Shown here: positions 51,637 through 60,600 of the stretch, one piece after another
Numbering within the stretch: the stretch's first letter is position 1
Layout of the letters: each line of letters begins with the position of its first letter
Origin: Methylophaga sp.
GTDB taxonomy: Bacteria; Pseudomonadota; Gammaproteobacteria; Nitrosococcales; Methylophagaceae
Length of the DNA: 64,000 nt
Assembly (NCBI GenBank): GCA_026988435.1
Contig: JALSLH010000087.1
Location: 1 to 64,000, forward strand
Reading direction: 5' to 3'
The notes under the pieces: model-generated
Seen by the model: only the letters and a program-made list of their open reading frames with translations
Database searches by the model: none
Told to the model about the DNA's origin: nothing
Translations under genes and position numbers: made by a program

Positions 51637-53949
51637 ATGCCTGAACTCTTAACCCTTGAATCAGCCGATTGGCGACTTGTTGTTTGGAGCAAGGATATTG
51701 CCCCTGCCCAAGAGAAATTAACAAGAACCTTGCACGCACGGGAGAAGACGGTTCCTGCTACACGCTTACGTTTTGCCCCCCCTTTATATTTAAGAGATCT
51801 TAAAAGCCAAGAGAGTGAGTTTACTCCGACTATAGAACCACTGTTTTTTGAAAATAAACTGTATGAGTTTGATTTTCAGTTTCTCCATGAGGTAGAAAAA
51901 CCTATTATTAAGCATCGCGTAGCATTAGTTGAAGACGCTTTTCATTGCTCAGGCAAGTCATTACGGGGCAGTATCAATTTTGGCAATGATGTGGGTTGGT
52001 TTAAATTAGTATTAAACTACCAATTAAACGGCACAAACATCACGCAAGCGATTTCATTTGAAGTATTTCCCACTAAAATGGATCTTGAAACGGATCTTGC
52101 TACTATTCAGCAAGCCATCGATCAGCAATATCCCCTGTTACGCTTTTCTTTCGCCCAAAAAACCGAACAAGAACTCGCACAATCTCGCAAGCTGCATGAG
52201 CGCTTCCCACTATTATGGCTGGCACAATTTGAACGCTTGCGCATTGAGTTAGAAAAAGGCATTAAATTAATTGTGCATGCGCCTCATGCTCGTTTATTGC
52301 CTCAAACACGAACGCTACGGGCGGAACAGTTAAAAGGGCGACTTTCTCCTAGGCTGGAACAGCGCGTAAAATCTGATCTGATCCACAATAATACACAGCA
52401 ACACTATAAAATAGGCAGCCATCAATTATCGCTTAACACACCTGAAAATCGTTTTGTTAAAATGGTATTAACCCGCTGTGTACGTGAGATTTCTGCGTTT
52501 ATTGTGCATTTAAAAGATCAAGATACGGGGGATGAAGGGGGGCGGTTATCAGCGACCTTTTTTGAACAACTAAATCATTGGAAAAAACCCTTAGAAAACT
52601 ATTTAGCTCGACCCTTTTTTAAAGAGATCGGGGCTTATGATGGCGCTAATAATGAATCATTAGTGTTACACCATAAAGCAGGTTATGCGCCTGTTTATCG
52701 CATCTGGCAACAATTAAAGCTTTATTTAGATGTATTTGGGCACCATGCCAGCATTTCGATGAAGTCTATTGCTGAGCTTTATGAAGTATGGTGTGTTTTA
52801 GAAATGCGTAGGCTATTAATTGATGAGCTAGGATTTACTGAAACACTATCACGCAAAGCGGCATTAGATAAAAAAGGAATAGAACGCACGTTAAAAAGAG
52901 GCATGGGTGTTGCCTTTAATTTAGAGCGCGATAAAATCAAAATCCGTTTAGCGCATGAACCGTTATTTAAGCGATCAAAGGCTCCTAAACCCGGTCATAT
53001 TTATTCATGGATCACACGCCAAAAACCCGATATTTTATTAGAGGCTGAATTTAAAGGCGGTGAAAAATTACATTGGATCTTTGATGCCAAATATCGAATA
53101 GAGACAGGTGATGAAGATATTGATTACGCACCTGATGATGCCATTAATCAGATGCATCGGTATCGTGATGCATTAATCCATATTCATCAAGCGGATGATG
53201 GCGAACAGGAAAAAACACGCCCTATTTTTGGTGCCTTTGTATTATATCCCGGTTGGTTTGAAGATAATCAAACTGAAAATCCCTATCAACAAGCGATTAA
53301 AGAAGTGGGGATTGGCGCCTTTCCTTTATTACCTAATTCAAAGAATCCGTGGTTGCGAGACTTTTTAGTTGAACAGTTTGGGCTATTCAATGATAAAGCT
53401 GTCGAATACAAACGCCATTCGCCTGATCATTTTTATGTGCAAGAAGCAGCTCGAATACCCTACACGGGCATGAAACTATCCCGATTCCAAAACTTAGTAT
53501 TAACCATTGCTTTAGGTGGCAATAGAAACAAAGCATATCTTGATAAATTTAGGAATGGCTCCGCAGAATGGTATCATCTTCCAGAATCAACAACGGCATT
53601 GAAAAAAGTAGAGCGTAACGTTATACGCGAACTTAAATTATGTGCTTTTGTCGTTCGCTCTGCTGATAATTCTCAGCGGAAAATTGAATATCGCTATGAA
53701 ATACTGTCTGTTCGCTTGCTTAAACGTAAAAACATCACGCAAGAGCAGTCTGGCGCAAAAGTAGAACAGGACAAAATGGAGAAGCTATATTGGTTATTTG
53801 AACTAGGCGCTTCAACTAAATTAAACCTGTCTATTGACGTCTCAGGCTCTCGTGACTTTAAGTTTAGACTTACCTCTCTAATAGATTTAGAAACAGCAAC
53901 AGATTGGAACAAACTACCCAATCATTATAATTTTTTACAAAGAGCATAA
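51637..53949 (+). CDS. McrC-like DUF2357 protein with PD-(D/E)XK nuclease motif
   Basis: It is a 770-residue partner of the McrB-like GTPase. The long N-terminal part matches DUF2357 as I recall it. The nuclease motif is in the second half: KPDILLEAEF (Asp465) and WIFDAKYRI (Asp483-Ala-Lys485), the PD-(D/E)XK arrangement of McrC and related restriction nucleases. After about residue 600 there is a beta-rich extra domain, unassigned. It follows its partner by 11 bp. It should cut foreign DNA when the GTPase motor meets the right mark; that is inferred from the family. Confidence 0.83.
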   Translation: MPELLTLESADWRLVVWSKDIAPAQEKLTRTLHAREKTVPATRLRFAPPLYLRDLKSQESEFTPTIEPLFFENKLYEFDFQFLHEVEKPIIKHRVALVEDAFHCSGKSLRGSINFGNDVGWFKLVLNYQLNGTNITQAISFEVFPTKMDLETDLATIQQAIDQQYPLLRFSFAQKTEQELAQSRKLHERFPLLWLAQFERLRIELEKGIKLIVHAPHARLLPQTRTLRAEQLKGRLSPRLEQRVKSDLIHNNTQQHYKIGSHQLSLNTPENRFVKMVLTRCVREISAFIVHLKDQDTGDEGGRLSATFFEQLNHWKKPLENYLARPFFKEIGAYDGANNESLVLHHKAGYAPVYRIWQQLKLYLDVFGHHASISMKSIAELYEVWCVLEMRRLLIDELGFTETLSRKAALDKKGIERTLKRGMGVAFNLERDKIKIRLAHEPLFKRSKAPKPGHIYSWITRQKPDILLEAEFKGGEKLHWIFDAKYRIETGDEDIDYAPDDAINQMHRYRDALIHIHQADDGEQEKTRPIFGAFVLYPGWFEDNQTENPYQQAIKEVGIGAFPLLPNSKNPWLRDFLVEQFGLFNDKAVEYKRHSPDHFYVQEAARIPYTGMKLSRFQNLVLTIALGGNRNKAYLDKFRNGSAEWYHLPESTTALKKVERNVIRELKLCAFVVRSADNSQRKIEYRYEILSVRLLKRKNITQEQSGAKVEQDKMEKLYWLFELGASTKLNLSIDVSGSRDFKFRLTSLIDLETATDWNKLPNHYNFLQRA

Positions 53950-53952
53950 CCT

Positions 53953-54864
53953 GTGACTTCGCCTAAAATAGTAATCTTCAACGATACCCACGGCTGGCAT
54001 AGCAAACAGTTAGTGTCTGCTTTACGTTTACTCGGTATCACAGCAGTATTAACTGATTTAGCTGACTGTACAATTGACCTAGACTCACCCACTGGAATGA
54101 TTATTCCGAGCTTTGAAAATCAACTGCCTGATGCCGCTATGGTGCGTGGTATAGCTCCCGGTAGCCTAGAACAAATCACTCTGCGAATGGATATATTACA
54201 TACCTTAGCTGAGCTCAATGTGCCCGTATTCAATCCTGCCAGTGCGATTGAGCATACTGTCGATAAAGCCCGCACATCACTTCGGCTTCATCTTGCAGGT
54301 TTGAATACCCCAAAAACATGGGCGTGCGAAAATCCAAAGCTTGCGAGAGAGATTGCCACTACACAATTTGAGAAAGGAATAACGCTGGTTATTAAACCTT
54401 TATTTGGCTGTATGGGTAAAGGCATTGAGAAAATTTCTACACTTGATCAGTTTGATCAAATCAAAGCTGTTGGTGATGCCTTTTATATGCAGCAATATAT
54501 TGAGCCTTTTGAACCAGATCACTGGCAAGATTGGCGTTTGATGGTGATTGATAATCAAGTCTGTGCCGCTATGTCACGCCATTCACAACATTGGATCACC
54601 AATTTTGCTCAAGGTGCTGAATGTTTTGCCACCACCGTCACTCCTGAAATGGAACAACTCGCTATTCAAGCGACACAAGCGGTGCAAGCTGATTATGCGG
54701 GCGTTGATTTAATCCGCCAGCTAGATGGCAGTTATACCGTGTTAGAGGTGAATAGCGTACCCGCATGGAAGGGTTTATACCAAGCAACAGGCATTAATGC
54801 CGCCACCTATCTAGCGCAAGCATTATCTAAGCGTATTGCTACACCACGCACAATGACATGTTAA
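53953..54864 (+). CDS. RimK-like ATP-grasp ligase of the C1 cofactor cluster
   Basis: It is an ATP-grasp enzyme that joins an amino acid (often glutamate) to a carboxylate. The 303-residue protein starts at a GTG. The nucleotide-binding part has LVIKPLFGCMGKGIEKI, and the metal site lies in DYAGVDLIRQLDGSYTVLEVN. It is similar to MptN, which adds glutamate to tetrahydromethanopterin, and to RimK-like genes in methylotroph H4MPT clusters. It overlaps the next gene by 7 bp. It might elongate the glutamate tail of methylofuran or act on the pterin cofactor; this is not determined. Confidence 0.82.
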   Translation: MTSPKIVIFNDTHGWHSKQLVSALRLLGITAVLTDLADCTIDLDSPTGMIIPSFENQLPDAAMVRGIAPGSLEQITLRMDILHTLAELNVPVFNPASAIEHTVDKARTSLRLHLAGLNTPKTWACENPKLAREIATTQFEKGITLVIKPLFGCMGKGIEKISTLDQFDQIKAVGDAFYMQQYIEPFEPDHWQDWRLMVIDNQVCAAMSRHSQHWITNFAQGAECFATTVTPEMEQLAIQATQAVQADYAGVDLIRQLDGSYTVLEVNSVPAWKGLYQATGINAATYLAQALSKRIATPRTMTC

Positions 54865-55706
54865 CAGCAAAGCAAATTCAAGAATGCGTATTCTGGGCAT
54901 GCGAACAAGAGGTTTCAGCACCCAAACCCGGTAACGTGAATAGCTTTAGCGGTAACCACGAAATGAGCGTTGCAGATTTTATAAAAAGCGCATACGCTAT
55001 CGCCCCGATTATGGCTCAAGCAGATCTATCCGTTGGTGAGCTTATTTTACAATCTATTCGCGCAACCCGTGATGTTGTGCGCTGTAACACTAACCTCGGC
55101 ATCGTTTTATTATTTGCACCACTTTGCAAAGCCATGCACCAATGCCGAACATTTGAGCAGCTTCCAATTGCCCTAGAAAAGGTATTAGATAATCTCACCA
55201 TTGATGATGCTGAAAAATGCTATCAAGCCATTCGCTTAGCAGAAGCGGGCGGCATGGGAGAAGTCGAAAGTCATGATATAAATGAACAGCCCACTATCAC
55301 GCTAAAACAAGCAATGAAAGCCGCTGAAAAGCGTGACACGATCGCCAGACAATACATAAATAATTATGATGCAATATGGTGCATCGGCTTGCCCAATTTG
55401 ACAAAATCAATAAATTGTGGGGAAACGGTTGAATGGGCAACTACTTTCGCGTATCTTATTATGCTATCCGAGATTCCTGACACGCTGATCTCCCGTAAAA
55501 AAGGACTGGCAGTTTCAGAGAAAGTATCGACTAGCGCTCATTCTTTAATTAAAAAAATTAAAGAAAACAATAATTTGAGCGATAGCAAGAATGAAGTTAT
55601 TACATGGGATAACGAACTAAAGAAAGAAAAACTAAACCCGGGGACAACTGCAGATCTGACCGCAGCCACCTTGTTAGTTTATAAATTTCAACAAACGTTA
55701 TCTTAA
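54858..55706 (+). CDS. CitG/MdcB-like triphosphoribosyl-dephospho-CoA synthase homologue
   Basis: The 282 residues match the CitG family (PF01874 as I recall): SAPKPGNVNSFSGNHEMS near the start, then NTNLGIVLLFAPL, RLAEAGGMGEVESHDI and TPGTTADLTAA-like NPGTTADLTAATLL at the end. Classical members make the citrate/malonate lyase prosthetic group from ATP and dephospho-CoA. No such lyase is here, and homologues sit in methylotroph H4MPT clusters, so a role in the cofactor pathway is likelier. The exact step is unknown. Confidence 0.8.
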   Translation: MLTAKQIQECVFWACEQEVSAPKPGNVNSFSGNHEMSVADFIKSAYAIAPIMAQADLSVGELILQSIRATRDVVRCNTNLGIVLLFAPLCKAMHQCRTFEQLPIALEKVLDNLTIDDAEKCYQAIRLAEAGGMGEVESHDINEQPTITLKQAMKAAEKRDTIARQYINNYDAIWCIGLPNLTKSINCGETVEWATTFAYLIMLSEIPDTLISRKKGLAVSEKVSTSAHSLIKKIKENNNLSDSKNEVITWDNELKKEKLNPGTTADLTAATLLVYKFQQTLS

Positions 55707-55856
55707 ACAGAATTTTAGCGCCCTAATGTGGATTGCCGCAAAATGCGCTGAGCAGGTCATACGTTCCTTGAATACGTATACGCTCTTTTTGAATCGTTTC
55801 AAAGAGAGGAAAATTTAAGCTTTTTAATTATAATTTATGGAACAGGAAATAATATT

Positions 55857-56375
55857 ATGGCAGTTATCGATCGCGTATTAGTAGGTGAATCTTTAGTAAT
55901 TGAAGATGGTGACCTAGACAACGTTGCTCACATTGATTTACTTATGGGCCCTCGTGGTAGCGCAGCAGAAGATGCATTTTGTCGCACTATGACAGACCAA
56001 AAAGCAGGCGTAAACGGTTTATTAGCCGTTGTTGCACCTAACTTAATGGTTAAACCAGCGACAGTAATGTTTAACAAAGTTACTATCAAAAATATGAAGC
56101 AAGCGGTTCAAATGTTTGGCCCGGCACAACGTGGTGTGGCTATGGCTGTTGCTGAATGTGTTGAAGATGGCACAATTCCAATGGCTGAAGCTGATGATTG
56201 CTTCATCTGTGTTGGTGTTTTCATCTCTCCAACTGCGGACAGCGATCAAAAAATCCAAGACTGGAACTACCGTGCAGTTAAAGAATCAATCAAACGTGCT
56301 GTTGCTCGTGAGCCAAAAGCGGCTGACGTTGTAGCACAATACAAAGCTAGTGAGCATCCATTTGCTGCAAACTAA
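55857..56375 (+). CDS. fae: Formaldehyde-activating enzyme
   Basis: Fae condenses formaldehyde with tetrahydromethanopterin to methylene-H4MPT, the entry to the oxidation route. The 172 residues match the family throughout: [19 protein letters not shown] (with the conserved His), [20 protein letters not shown] and [20 protein letters not shown]; the C terminus is HPFAAN. A 150-bp gap upstream and a strong terminator downstream suggest its own transcript, fitting the high level Fae needs. Confidence 0.98.
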   Translation: MAVIDRVLVGESLVIEDGDLDNVAHIDLLMGPRGSAAEDAFCRTMTDQKAGVNGLLAVVAPNLMVKPATVMFNKVTIKNMKQAVQMFGPAQRGVAMAVAECVEDGTIPMAEADDCFICVGVFISPTADSDQKIQDWNYRAVKESIKRAVAREPKAADVVAQYKASEHPFAAN

Positions 56376-56401
56376 GCTTTAAACGTTTAATGTAAAACAT
56401 T

Positions 56402-56439
56402 AAAAGCCGCTCTTTCATCACGAAAGAGCGGCTTTTTTT
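56402..56439. terminator. Rho-independent terminator after fae
   Basis: GCCGCTCTTTC (56406-56416) pairs perfectly with GAAAGAGCGGC (56422-56432) around ATCAC and runs into seven T. An A run on the other side allows it to stop the convergent hisA-like gene too. Confidence 0.93.
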
Positions 56440-56441
56440 AT

Positions 56442-57134
56442 TTATGCCGACCTCAGATCACTTTTAGTAATCGAGCCATCATGTAGCGCACTTGCCAGTA
56501 AGGCATATTCTATCCCACGCTCTTCTAGATTGACTAAATCCTGACTATTTCTTATTCCGCCGGCAGCAATTAACTGGCGATGCAATGCCCTCTGCTTAAG
56601 ATCTAATACCTGATCCAAGTTAGGGCCCACTTTCTCACCGACACTATCCAGATCCATAATAATTACTCGCTCCGTCCATCGCTCAGACTGCGTTAACAAT
56701 TGAGGCAATCCTACAAAAGAACCATTTTTGAAATCTAATGACAGTACACTGATAGTTCTAACCTTATCATTAAGTAACCACTCACTATCAATTAGTGTTT
56801 CACTCCCTATAACAGGGCTGACAGTCGGGTAATCACTAAATTGTTGCCAGCATTGCTTTGTTCTAATACCGGCATCTATCCAGAAATTCACTTGGGGAAA
56901 ACGTTGACTCATCTCTTTATAGAAAGCGTGATTTCTAACTTGATTATCTATCGCATCCAAATCCGCAATATAGATTTTTGTAAACGGATACCAATTAAGC
57001 AGATCCTTAATCACTTGCAGTGGCTCAAAACTATTTGTTATTTTTGATTGTAGAAGCGGATATTGCTCACGGTCTCCCCCGCTTGCCCTCACAACCATTC
57101 CCCCCATAATATCAATGACAGGTATAATTTCCAT
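56442..57134 (-). CDS. HisA/HisF-related TIM-barrel protein of the C1 cofactor cluster
   Basis: The 230-residue protein resembles the histidine enzyme HisA (IIPVIDIMGGMVVRASGG at the start, IYIADLDAID, AAGGIRNSQDL near the end). It differs in the phosphate-binding loops, and no his genes are around. Relatives of this hisA/hisF-like branch occur in methanogens and in methylotrophs with H4MPT. A step in methanofuran or methanopterin synthesis is likely but unproved. It runs convergent with fae and divergent from mfnD, with which it shares a 29-bp start region. Confidence 0.8.
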   Translation of the reverse strand: MEIIPVIDIMGGMVVRASGGDREQYPLLQSKITNSFEPLQVIKDLLNWYPFTKIYIADLDAIDNQVRNHAFYKEMSQRFPQVNFWIDAGIRTKQCWQQFSDYPTVSPVIGSETLIDSEWLLNDKVRTISVLSLDFKNGSFVGLPQLLTQSERWTERVIIMDLDSVGEKVGPNLDQVLDLKQRALHRQLIAAGGIRNSQDLVNLEERGIEYALLASALHDGSITKSDLRSA

Positions 57135-57163
57135 TTAAATAAACCTCGGTTAATTCCAGTTAA

Positions 57164-58177
57164 ATGAAATTATTTGTTTATGAACACATCACCAGCGGTG
57201 CACTCATTGGTGAGTCACTGCCTGCTAGTTTAGCGCATGAAGGCAATAATATGCTGGTCGCATTGATAAATGATCTATTTCAATTGCCTAATATTCAATT
57301 AATTATTCTACGTGATGCCCGTCTTATTCCGCTAGCTGATATTATCAATTATCATCAGTGCTACACTATCCAGACCGCCGAAGAATTTGATCGCTATTAT
57401 GCTCTTGCATTAAACAATGCTGATGCCATACTACCTATCGCTCCCGAAACTAACAACACTCTTAGCATGATCCAGCAATCAGTACTAGATAACAATAAAC
57501 CGCTTTTAGCCTGCCTGCCCGAGACATCTGAATTATGTAGTGATAAATATCGTTGTTACCAACATTTATCCTTACATAATATCGCCACACCACAAACCTG
57601 CCTTGCTAGCAAATGGTCACAGCAGCTTATGTCGTCCACAACAGCTTATATTATCAAACCCCGTGATGGTGCCGGCTGTGTTGATACCTTATATTTTCCT
57701 TATGCCAGTGACTTAGAGATGTGGCTAGCTGAGCAATCAGCAGCTCTTGATACTATGATTATCCAACCTTATATAGAGGGTCATCATCTTAGTCTGAACT
57801 TATTATGTTCCAATGATGATTGCATGGTGCTTGCGATTAACGAACAACACATCAAAAAAAAGGATAATCAGCTCTTCTTTTCTGGCTCCACTGTAAATGG
57901 TGTAGATGAGAGCCTTTTAAATTTTGCTGATGCTTCAGACATTGCCAAGCAAGTTTATCAAGCGGTTCCAGGCCTGTGGGGGTTTATAGGTATTGACCTT
58001 ATTATCACCGAAGATGCTATCCTTATTGTCGATATTAATCCACGGCTCACTAGCTCATATGTTGGCTTAGCTAATTCATTAACACACAACCCCGTAGAAC
58101 TTTTATTTTCAATGATTGAACACAATAAACTACCTTTAACCACACCACTACAACATCACCCAGTTGGTGTACGATGA
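57164..58177 (+). CDS. mfnD: ATP-grasp ligase, MfnD-like (tyramine-glutamate ligase)
   Basis: MfnD in methanogens joins glutamate to tyramine, making gamma-glutamyltyramine for methanofuran. The 337 residues start KLFVYEHITSGALIGESLP. The ATP-grasp core has YIIKPRDGAGCVDTLYF and the metal site GFIGIDLIITEDAILIVDIN, followed by PRLTSSYVGLANS. The assignment rests on the fold together with the presence of mfnF, mfnE and mfnA homologues in the same run. It overlaps the mfnF start by 4 bp (ATGA). Confidence 0.8.
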   Translation: MKLFVYEHITSGALIGESLPASLAHEGNNMLVALINDLFQLPNIQLIILRDARLIPLADIINYHQCYTIQTAEEFDRYYALALNNADAILPIAPETNNTLSMIQQSVLDNNKPLLACLPETSELCSDKYRCYQHLSLHNIATPQTCLASKWSQQLMSSTTAYIIKPRDGAGCVDTLYFPYASDLEMWLAEQSAALDTMIIQPYIEGHHLSLNLLCSNDDCMVLAINEQHIKKKDNQLFFSGSTVNGVDESLLNFADASDIAKQVYQAVPGLWGFIGIDLIITEDAILIVDINPRLTSSYVGLANSLTHNPVELLFSMIEHNKLPLTTPLQHHPVGVR

Positions 58178-59202
58178 TGATTAGTGGCTGGGATATTGGT
58201 GGTGCTCATCTTAAAGTGGCTCGTTGTGATGACAGGGGCAATAATTTTGAGATTATTCAACTTCCATGCCCACTGTGGCGAGGTATTGAATATTTAGAGA
58301 GCGCAATTGAAGCTGTTTTATCCAAGTTTAATAGTCAGCACGACCTTACAGCAATCACAATGACCGGCGAGCTAGTCGATATTTTTACAGATCGACAAAC
58401 GGGTGTAGCCGAAATTCTAAACTGTGTTGCTAAATACATAAAACCTGAAAATATGCATGTTTATGGTGCACAGGCAGGCTGGCTTGATATTAAACAAGCA
58501 AAGCAACAATGGGAAATGGTCGCATCACGTAATTGGCAAGCCAGCGCCAGTATTGCAGCATCGCACCAATATAATGGTATTTTCATTGATATTGGCAGCA
58601 CAACATGTGACATTATTACCCTGATAAAGGGTAAAGAAGCCCCCCGTGGCTTTAGTGATTTGGGGAGACAAGCTAGTCGAGAATTACTTTATACTGGTGC
58701 GATTAGAACGCCCCTTATTTCACTTTGCCAATCTGCACCATTTAAAGGTGAATTAGTAAGTTTAGCAGCAGAAGTCTTTGCCACTACCGGCGACTGCTGG
58801 GTATTGTTAGATCAGCTATATCCAAAATCAATACAAGATAGTAGCGCCGATAATAAACCTTGGGATCCGCAATATTGTGCTAATAGAATAGCCCATTTAT
58901 TAGGAACCGATGCCATTCAAACGCAATTACTACCATGGCAACAACTCGCACAATGGTTTGCTCAACAACAATGTCATCTTATTATTAATGCTATTCTTCA
59001 TGTTGCTTCATCACACACACTCCCCGCTGATACACCTATCATTGGAGCTGGGATAGGACGTTTTATTGCCAAAATGTGTGCACAACAACTTAATCGCCCT
59101 TATCAAAACTATCATGATCTCATTGCTATTCCATCTGCCAAAGCATCAGATCATGCGCCTGCAGTTGCAGTTGCACTTTTAGCGCAACAACAGTTGGCGT
59201 AA
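58174..59202 (+). CDS. mfnF: MfnF-like hydantoinase/oxoprolinase-fold protein (H4MPT-linked C1 pathway protein)
   Basis: MfnF couples the activated furan ring to gamma-glutamyltyramine in methanofuran synthesis in methanogens. The 342 residues have the sugar kinase/Hsp70-like fold: ISGWDIGGAHLKVARCDD at the start, GIFIDIGSTTCDIITLI in the middle, and DTPIIGAGIGRFIAK near the end. It starts inside the mfnD stop codon. The match to methylotroph proteins labelled H4MPT-linked C1 transfer protein is from memory. Confidence 0.82.
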   Translation: MMISGWDIGGAHLKVARCDDRGNNFEIIQLPCPLWRGIEYLESAIEAVLSKFNSQHDLTAITMTGELVDIFTDRQTGVAEILNCVAKYIKPENMHVYGAQAGWLDIKQAKQQWEMVASRNWQASASIAASHQYNGIFIDIGSTTCDIITLIKGKEAPRGFSDLGRQASRELLYTGAIRTPLISLCQSAPFKGELVSLAAEVFATTGDCWVLLDQLYPKSIQDSSADNKPWDPQYCANRIAHLLGTDAIQTQLLPWQQLAQWFAQQQCHLIINAILHVASSHTLPADTPIIGAGIGRFIAKMCAQQLNRPYQNYHDLIAIPSAKASDHAPAVAVALLAQQQLA

Positions 59203-59211
59203 AATAGCATT

Positions 59212-60600
59212 ATGACGCTACCACCACTTTGTACTGAATTAGCCTATCATGCTGATAGTGAAATCTACTTTGAAGCTATCCGTGCAAAACAATGGCCTAT
59301 TTTTCTTGATAGCAATAATAAAAAGCACATTGATGCCCGCTTTGATATTCAAACTGCCGACCCGTTTATTACTTTAATGACATTAGGCGACAATACCCTG
59401 ATTACTTATGATTCAGGTGAGACCGAGCTTTCAAGTGATGATCCCTTTCATTTATTACATGATATTCTGCAACAATATCAGCCCCTGAAGAAATCAGACT
59501 TACCTTTTTGCGGTGGTGCCTTAGGGTACTTTGCTTATGATTTAGGCCGCCGCTTGGAAGCATTGCCTGAACTCGCTCAAGATGCTGGGCATATACCGAG
59601 CATGGCAGTTGGAATATATGATTGGGCAATAGTAAGCGATCACAAACTTAAAAAATGTTGGCTGGTCAGCTATGGGTTCAACCCTAATACGTATTCTATT
59701 TGGGATAAATTAGTCGCCAGATGTCAACACGCTACATTGCCTAAAAAACAAACAGAATTTCAAGTCACTAGCCCTTTACGCCATAATTTTGATCGCCCAC
59801 ACTATCAGCAAGCATTTGATAAAATTCAGCATTACATCCGCGAAGGTGATTGTTATCAAGTCAATCTAGCCAAACGTTTTGAGGTAGATGCGCAAGGCGA
59901 TCCTTGGCGTGCTTATCAGCTGCTACGAAAACAGAACGCAGCACCTTTTTCGGCCTATTTCTCAACACCTCATGTTACGGTGCTGAGCTCATCGCCCGAA
60001 CGCCTACTGAAAGTTAATGATAATCACGTTGAAACTAAGCCCATTAAAGGTACTCGTCCACGTGATTTAGACGATCCTAAACGTGATAAAGCGCTTGCTG
60101 ATGAATTACAATCCAGCTTGAAAGACCGTGCCGAAAACCTAATGATTGTAGATTTGTTACGCAATGATTTAGGCAAAGTATGTGAGCCTGGATCAATAAA
60201 AGTACTCAAACCTTTTGAGCTAGAATCATTTGCCACAGTCCACCATTTGGTCAGCACCATCACCGGCACCTTAGCCGAAGGGCATGATGCCGTTTCATTG
60301 TTGCGAGCCTGCTTTCCGGGTGGTTCTATAACAGGCGCACCCAAACTACGTGCGATGGAAATTATTGAGGAGCTTGAACCTCATCAACGCGGCATTTATT
60401 GTGGCAGTATTGCCTATATCGGTTTTGATGGAAAAATGGATAGTAATATTACTATTCGCACCCTAGTCTACAGCCAAAACCGACTACGTTTTTGGGCAGG
60501 CGGTGGTATCGTTGCCGATTCAGAAGCAGATGCGGAATATCAAGAGATTGATGATAAAGCCGCTGCTATACTTAAAATTATCAAACAGCTTTCACAATGA
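59212..60600 (+). CDS. pabB: Aminodeoxychorismate synthase component I
   Basis: PabB makes 4-amino-4-deoxychorismate, precursor of p-aminobenzoate, which feeds folate and the arylamine part of methanopterin. The 462-residue protein has the chorismate-enzyme core with KPIKGTRPRD; Lys279 in PIKGT is the mark of PabB, whereas anthranilate synthase has PIAGT there. GGSITGAPKLRAMEIIEELE and RAENLMIVDLLRNDLG are also intact. It overlaps mfnE by 4 bp (ATGA). Its place among the cofactor genes suggests a dedicated supply for the pterin. Confidence 0.95.
   Translation: MTLPPLCTELAYHADSEIYFEAIRAKQWPIFLDSNNKKHIDARFDIQTADPFITLMTLGDNTLITYDSGETELSSDDPFHLLHDILQQYQPLKKSDLPFCGGALGYFAYDLGRRLEALPELAQDAGHIPSMAVGIYDWAIVSDHKLKKCWLVSYGFNPNTYSIWDKLVARCQHATLPKKQTEFQVTSPLRHNFDRPHYQQAFDKIQHYIREGDCYQVNLAKRFEVDAQGDPWRAYQLLRKQNAAPFSAYFSTPHVTVLSSSPERLLKVNDNHVETKPIKGTRPRDLDDPKRDKALADELQSSLKDRAENLMIVDLLRNDLGKVCEPGSIKVLKPFELESFATVHHLVSTITGTLAEGHDAVSLLRACFPGGSITGAPKLRAMEIIEELEPHQRGIYCGSIAYIGFDGKMDSNITIRTLVYSQNRLRFWAGGGIVADSEADAEYQEIDDKAAAILKIIKQLSQ

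Noticed and set aside
56442-57134. Histidine biosynthesis gene hisA
   Set aside because: No other his genes nearby and the context is cofactor synthesis; kept as HisA-related only.
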